A program made the translations under genes and the position numbers. Below are positions 63,156 through 64,000 of a DNA stretch of 64,000 nucleotides, one piece after another. The DNA lies in NCBI GenBank assembly GCA_017961515.1, contig JAGCXC010000058.1:1-64000 (forward strand). Direction: 5' to 3'. This DNA comes from Clostridiales bacterium. Lineage in GTDB: Bacteria; Bacillota; Clostridia; Acetivibrionales; RGIG10202. The notes below the pieces were generated by a model. The model ran no database searches. It was not told the DNA's origin and was given only the letters and a program-made list of their open reading frames with translations. The stretch's first letter is position 1, and each line of letters begins with the position of its first letter.

Positions 63156-63854
63156 CTAAAAGCTCAATTCTTCCTTTATTATGTCCGCAACAATCAAATC
63201 TTCTCTCGTTGTTATCTTTATATTATAGTTACTTCCCTCTACTACCTTTGTTCGAATACCACATCTTTCCATCAAAACGGTATCATCCGTTCCCTGATAT
63301 CCATCTTCCTTCGCCATAATATGTGCCTTTAAAAGATCTTCTTTTACAAAAGCTTGCGGCGTCTGTACAATAACTAATTTACTTCTGTCTAACGTTTCTT
63401 CAATTTCCATAAAATTATTTCTTACTTTTATTGTATCTTTAGGGGTAATTCCAAATGTAGCACTTCCATATTTACACGCTGCATCGAGTAAACATTTTAA
63501 ATCTACACATCTAACAAATGGCCTAGCTCCATCATGTACCACAACCAAATCTATACTATCCTCAACACTACACAATCCATTAAAAACAGACTCTTGTCTA
63601 CTACTTCCGCCTTCAACAATCTTTACCTTCTTCTTTATCCCATCAATCAAAGCCCTTGCATATTCCATATCTTCTCTTCCAACAACCAACACTATCTCTT
63701 TTATTCGCTCGTTAGCAGCAAACACATCTAACGAATAACTAAGTACAGGCTTTTTGCCCAACATTATAAATTGTTTCTTAACATCCAACATCATCCTCTT
63801 GCCGGATCCAGCTGCCACAATTATTGCACTCACACTATTACATTTTTTGTTCAT
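63156..63854 (-). CDS. ispD: 2-C-methyl-D-erythritol 4-phosphate cytidylyltransferase
   Basis: 232 residues from ATG 63854, one base after the stop of the previous gene. An upstream ATG (63893) would overlap that gene by 38 bases. Motifs are SAIIVAAGSGKRM (nucleotide binding), KQFIMLGKKPVLSYSL, VHDGARPFV and GYQGTDDTVLMERCG. It makes CDP-methylerythritol in the non-mevalonate isoprenoid pathway. Confidence 0.95.
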   Translation of the reverse strand: MNKKCNSVSAIIVAAGSGKRMMLDVKKQFIMLGKKPVLSYSLDVFAANERIKEIVLVVGREDMEYARALIDGIKKKVKIVEGGSSRQESVFNGLCSVEDSIDLVVVHDGARPFVRCVDLKCLLDAACKYGSATFGITPKDTIKVRNNFMEIEETLDRSKLVIVQTPQAFVKEDLLKAHIMAKEDGYQGTDDTVLMERCGIRTKVVEGSNYNIKITTREDLIVADIIKEELSF

Positions 63855-63855
63855 G

Positions 63856-64000
63856 TTACTGTGCCTTCGCCCTATTATTGTATATGTAGTCATACAACAT
63901 TCTATCTATATGATCTTGTTTCCATCCTTTTATAAGAACTATCTCACTTTCTAAAATCTGCTTTGCATTACTAAGCATCTTCTTCTCACCCGTAGACAAG
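63856..64000 (-). CDS. C-terminal fragment of an unidentified gene cut by the window edge
   Basis: The last 47 residues of a frame open to the right edge, ending TAA at 63858-63856. The fragment is helical: EKKMLSNAKQILESEIVLIK, GWKQDHIDRMLYDYIYNNRA. It is too short for me to identify. It is immediately upstream of, and coupled to, ispD. Confidence 0.6.
   Translation of the reverse strand, partial: LSTGEKKMLSNAKQILESEIVLIKGWKQDHIDRMLYDYIYNNRAKAQ

Noticed and set aside
1-64000. tRNA, rRNA, CRISPR arrays, insertion sequences or prophage
   Set aside because: I looked for clover-leaf ends, regularly spaced short repeats, transposase motifs and phage genes by eye and found none; a covariance-model scan would be needed to exclude small RNAs.

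Overview
The window is AT-rich DNA from a low-GC Firmicute. The evidence points to an anaerobic, endospore-forming member of the Clostridia. It carries a SpoIVB sporulation protease, a two-subunit iron-sulfur L-serine dehydratase (sdaAA/sdaAB), a small 2[4Fe-4S] ferredoxin, a DUF1858 protein and a U32 peptidase/hydroxylase. It also has S-layer-homology and copper-amine-oxidase-type stalk-domain surface proteins. GTG and TTG starts are common, and ribosome binding sites are of the GGAGG type. I could not name the genus. A large ankyrin-repeat protein and a second long helical-repeat protein are unusual for a free-living clostridium and hint at a host-associated lifestyle; this is inference. I saw no rRNA, tRNA, CRISPR array, transposase or prophage.

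Layout. 1-4200 (minus): an ABC exporter operon (adaptor, ATPase, permease) running into an S-layer-homology protein cut by the window edge. 4279-7103 (minus): yebC, a YigZ/IMPACT protein and a CBS-domain membrane protein. 7434-12010 (plus): an ArsB/NhaD-type transporter, a stalk-domain exoprotein, a DUF1858 protein and an orphan protein. 12021-16868 (minus): fba, two paralogous glycine-rich membrane-anchored surface proteins and a GGDEF/EAL protein, closely packed. 16918-21787 (minus): a lipoprotein solute-binding protein, an acyl-CoA ligase and rarA. 22119-24277: a PilZ protein facing mnmM and a DMT transporter. 24316-27040 (minus): rpsO-pnp with structured leaders. 27065-30772: an orphan membrane protein, a GT39-like glycosyltransferase, a 39-residue Cys/Gly membrane peptide on the other strand, and a second stalk-domain protein. 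30800-38321 (minus): spoIVB, then sdaAA and sdaAB downstream of two unknown proteins and a flavin reductase. 38495-40940 (plus): a helical-bundle protein, DUF421 and tmcAL. 40953-55993 (minus): sbcD-sbcC, hisS-aspS, trmK-nif3, a YkuS-like protein, a GNAT protein, engB, rhomboid, rluA, an rRNA methyltransferase and a class A penicillin-binding protein. 56051-58895 (minus): the ankyrin protein. 58959-60050 (plus): ferredoxin and an orphan. 60062-64000 (minus): a dUTPase-like protein, a U32 protein, ispD and a cut gene.

How the genes fit together. Most of the window is housekeeping: translation and tRNA/rRNA modification (hisS, aspS, trmK, mnmM, tmcAL, rluA, engB, rpsO), RNA decay (pnp), DNA repair (sbcCD, rarA), the cell wall (PBP1A) and isoprenoids (ispD). 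Set into it are accessory genes of unknown function. The most interesting are four. The first is the glycine-rich paralog pair between fba and a c-di-GMP phosphodiesterase candidate. The second is the 876-residue helical-repeat protein, whose layout recalls large proteins of intracellular bacteria. The third is a possible two-state RNA hairpin that can hide the ribosome binding site of the 457-residue protein. The fourth is the ankyrin array, built from an exact 102-residue three-repeat unit.
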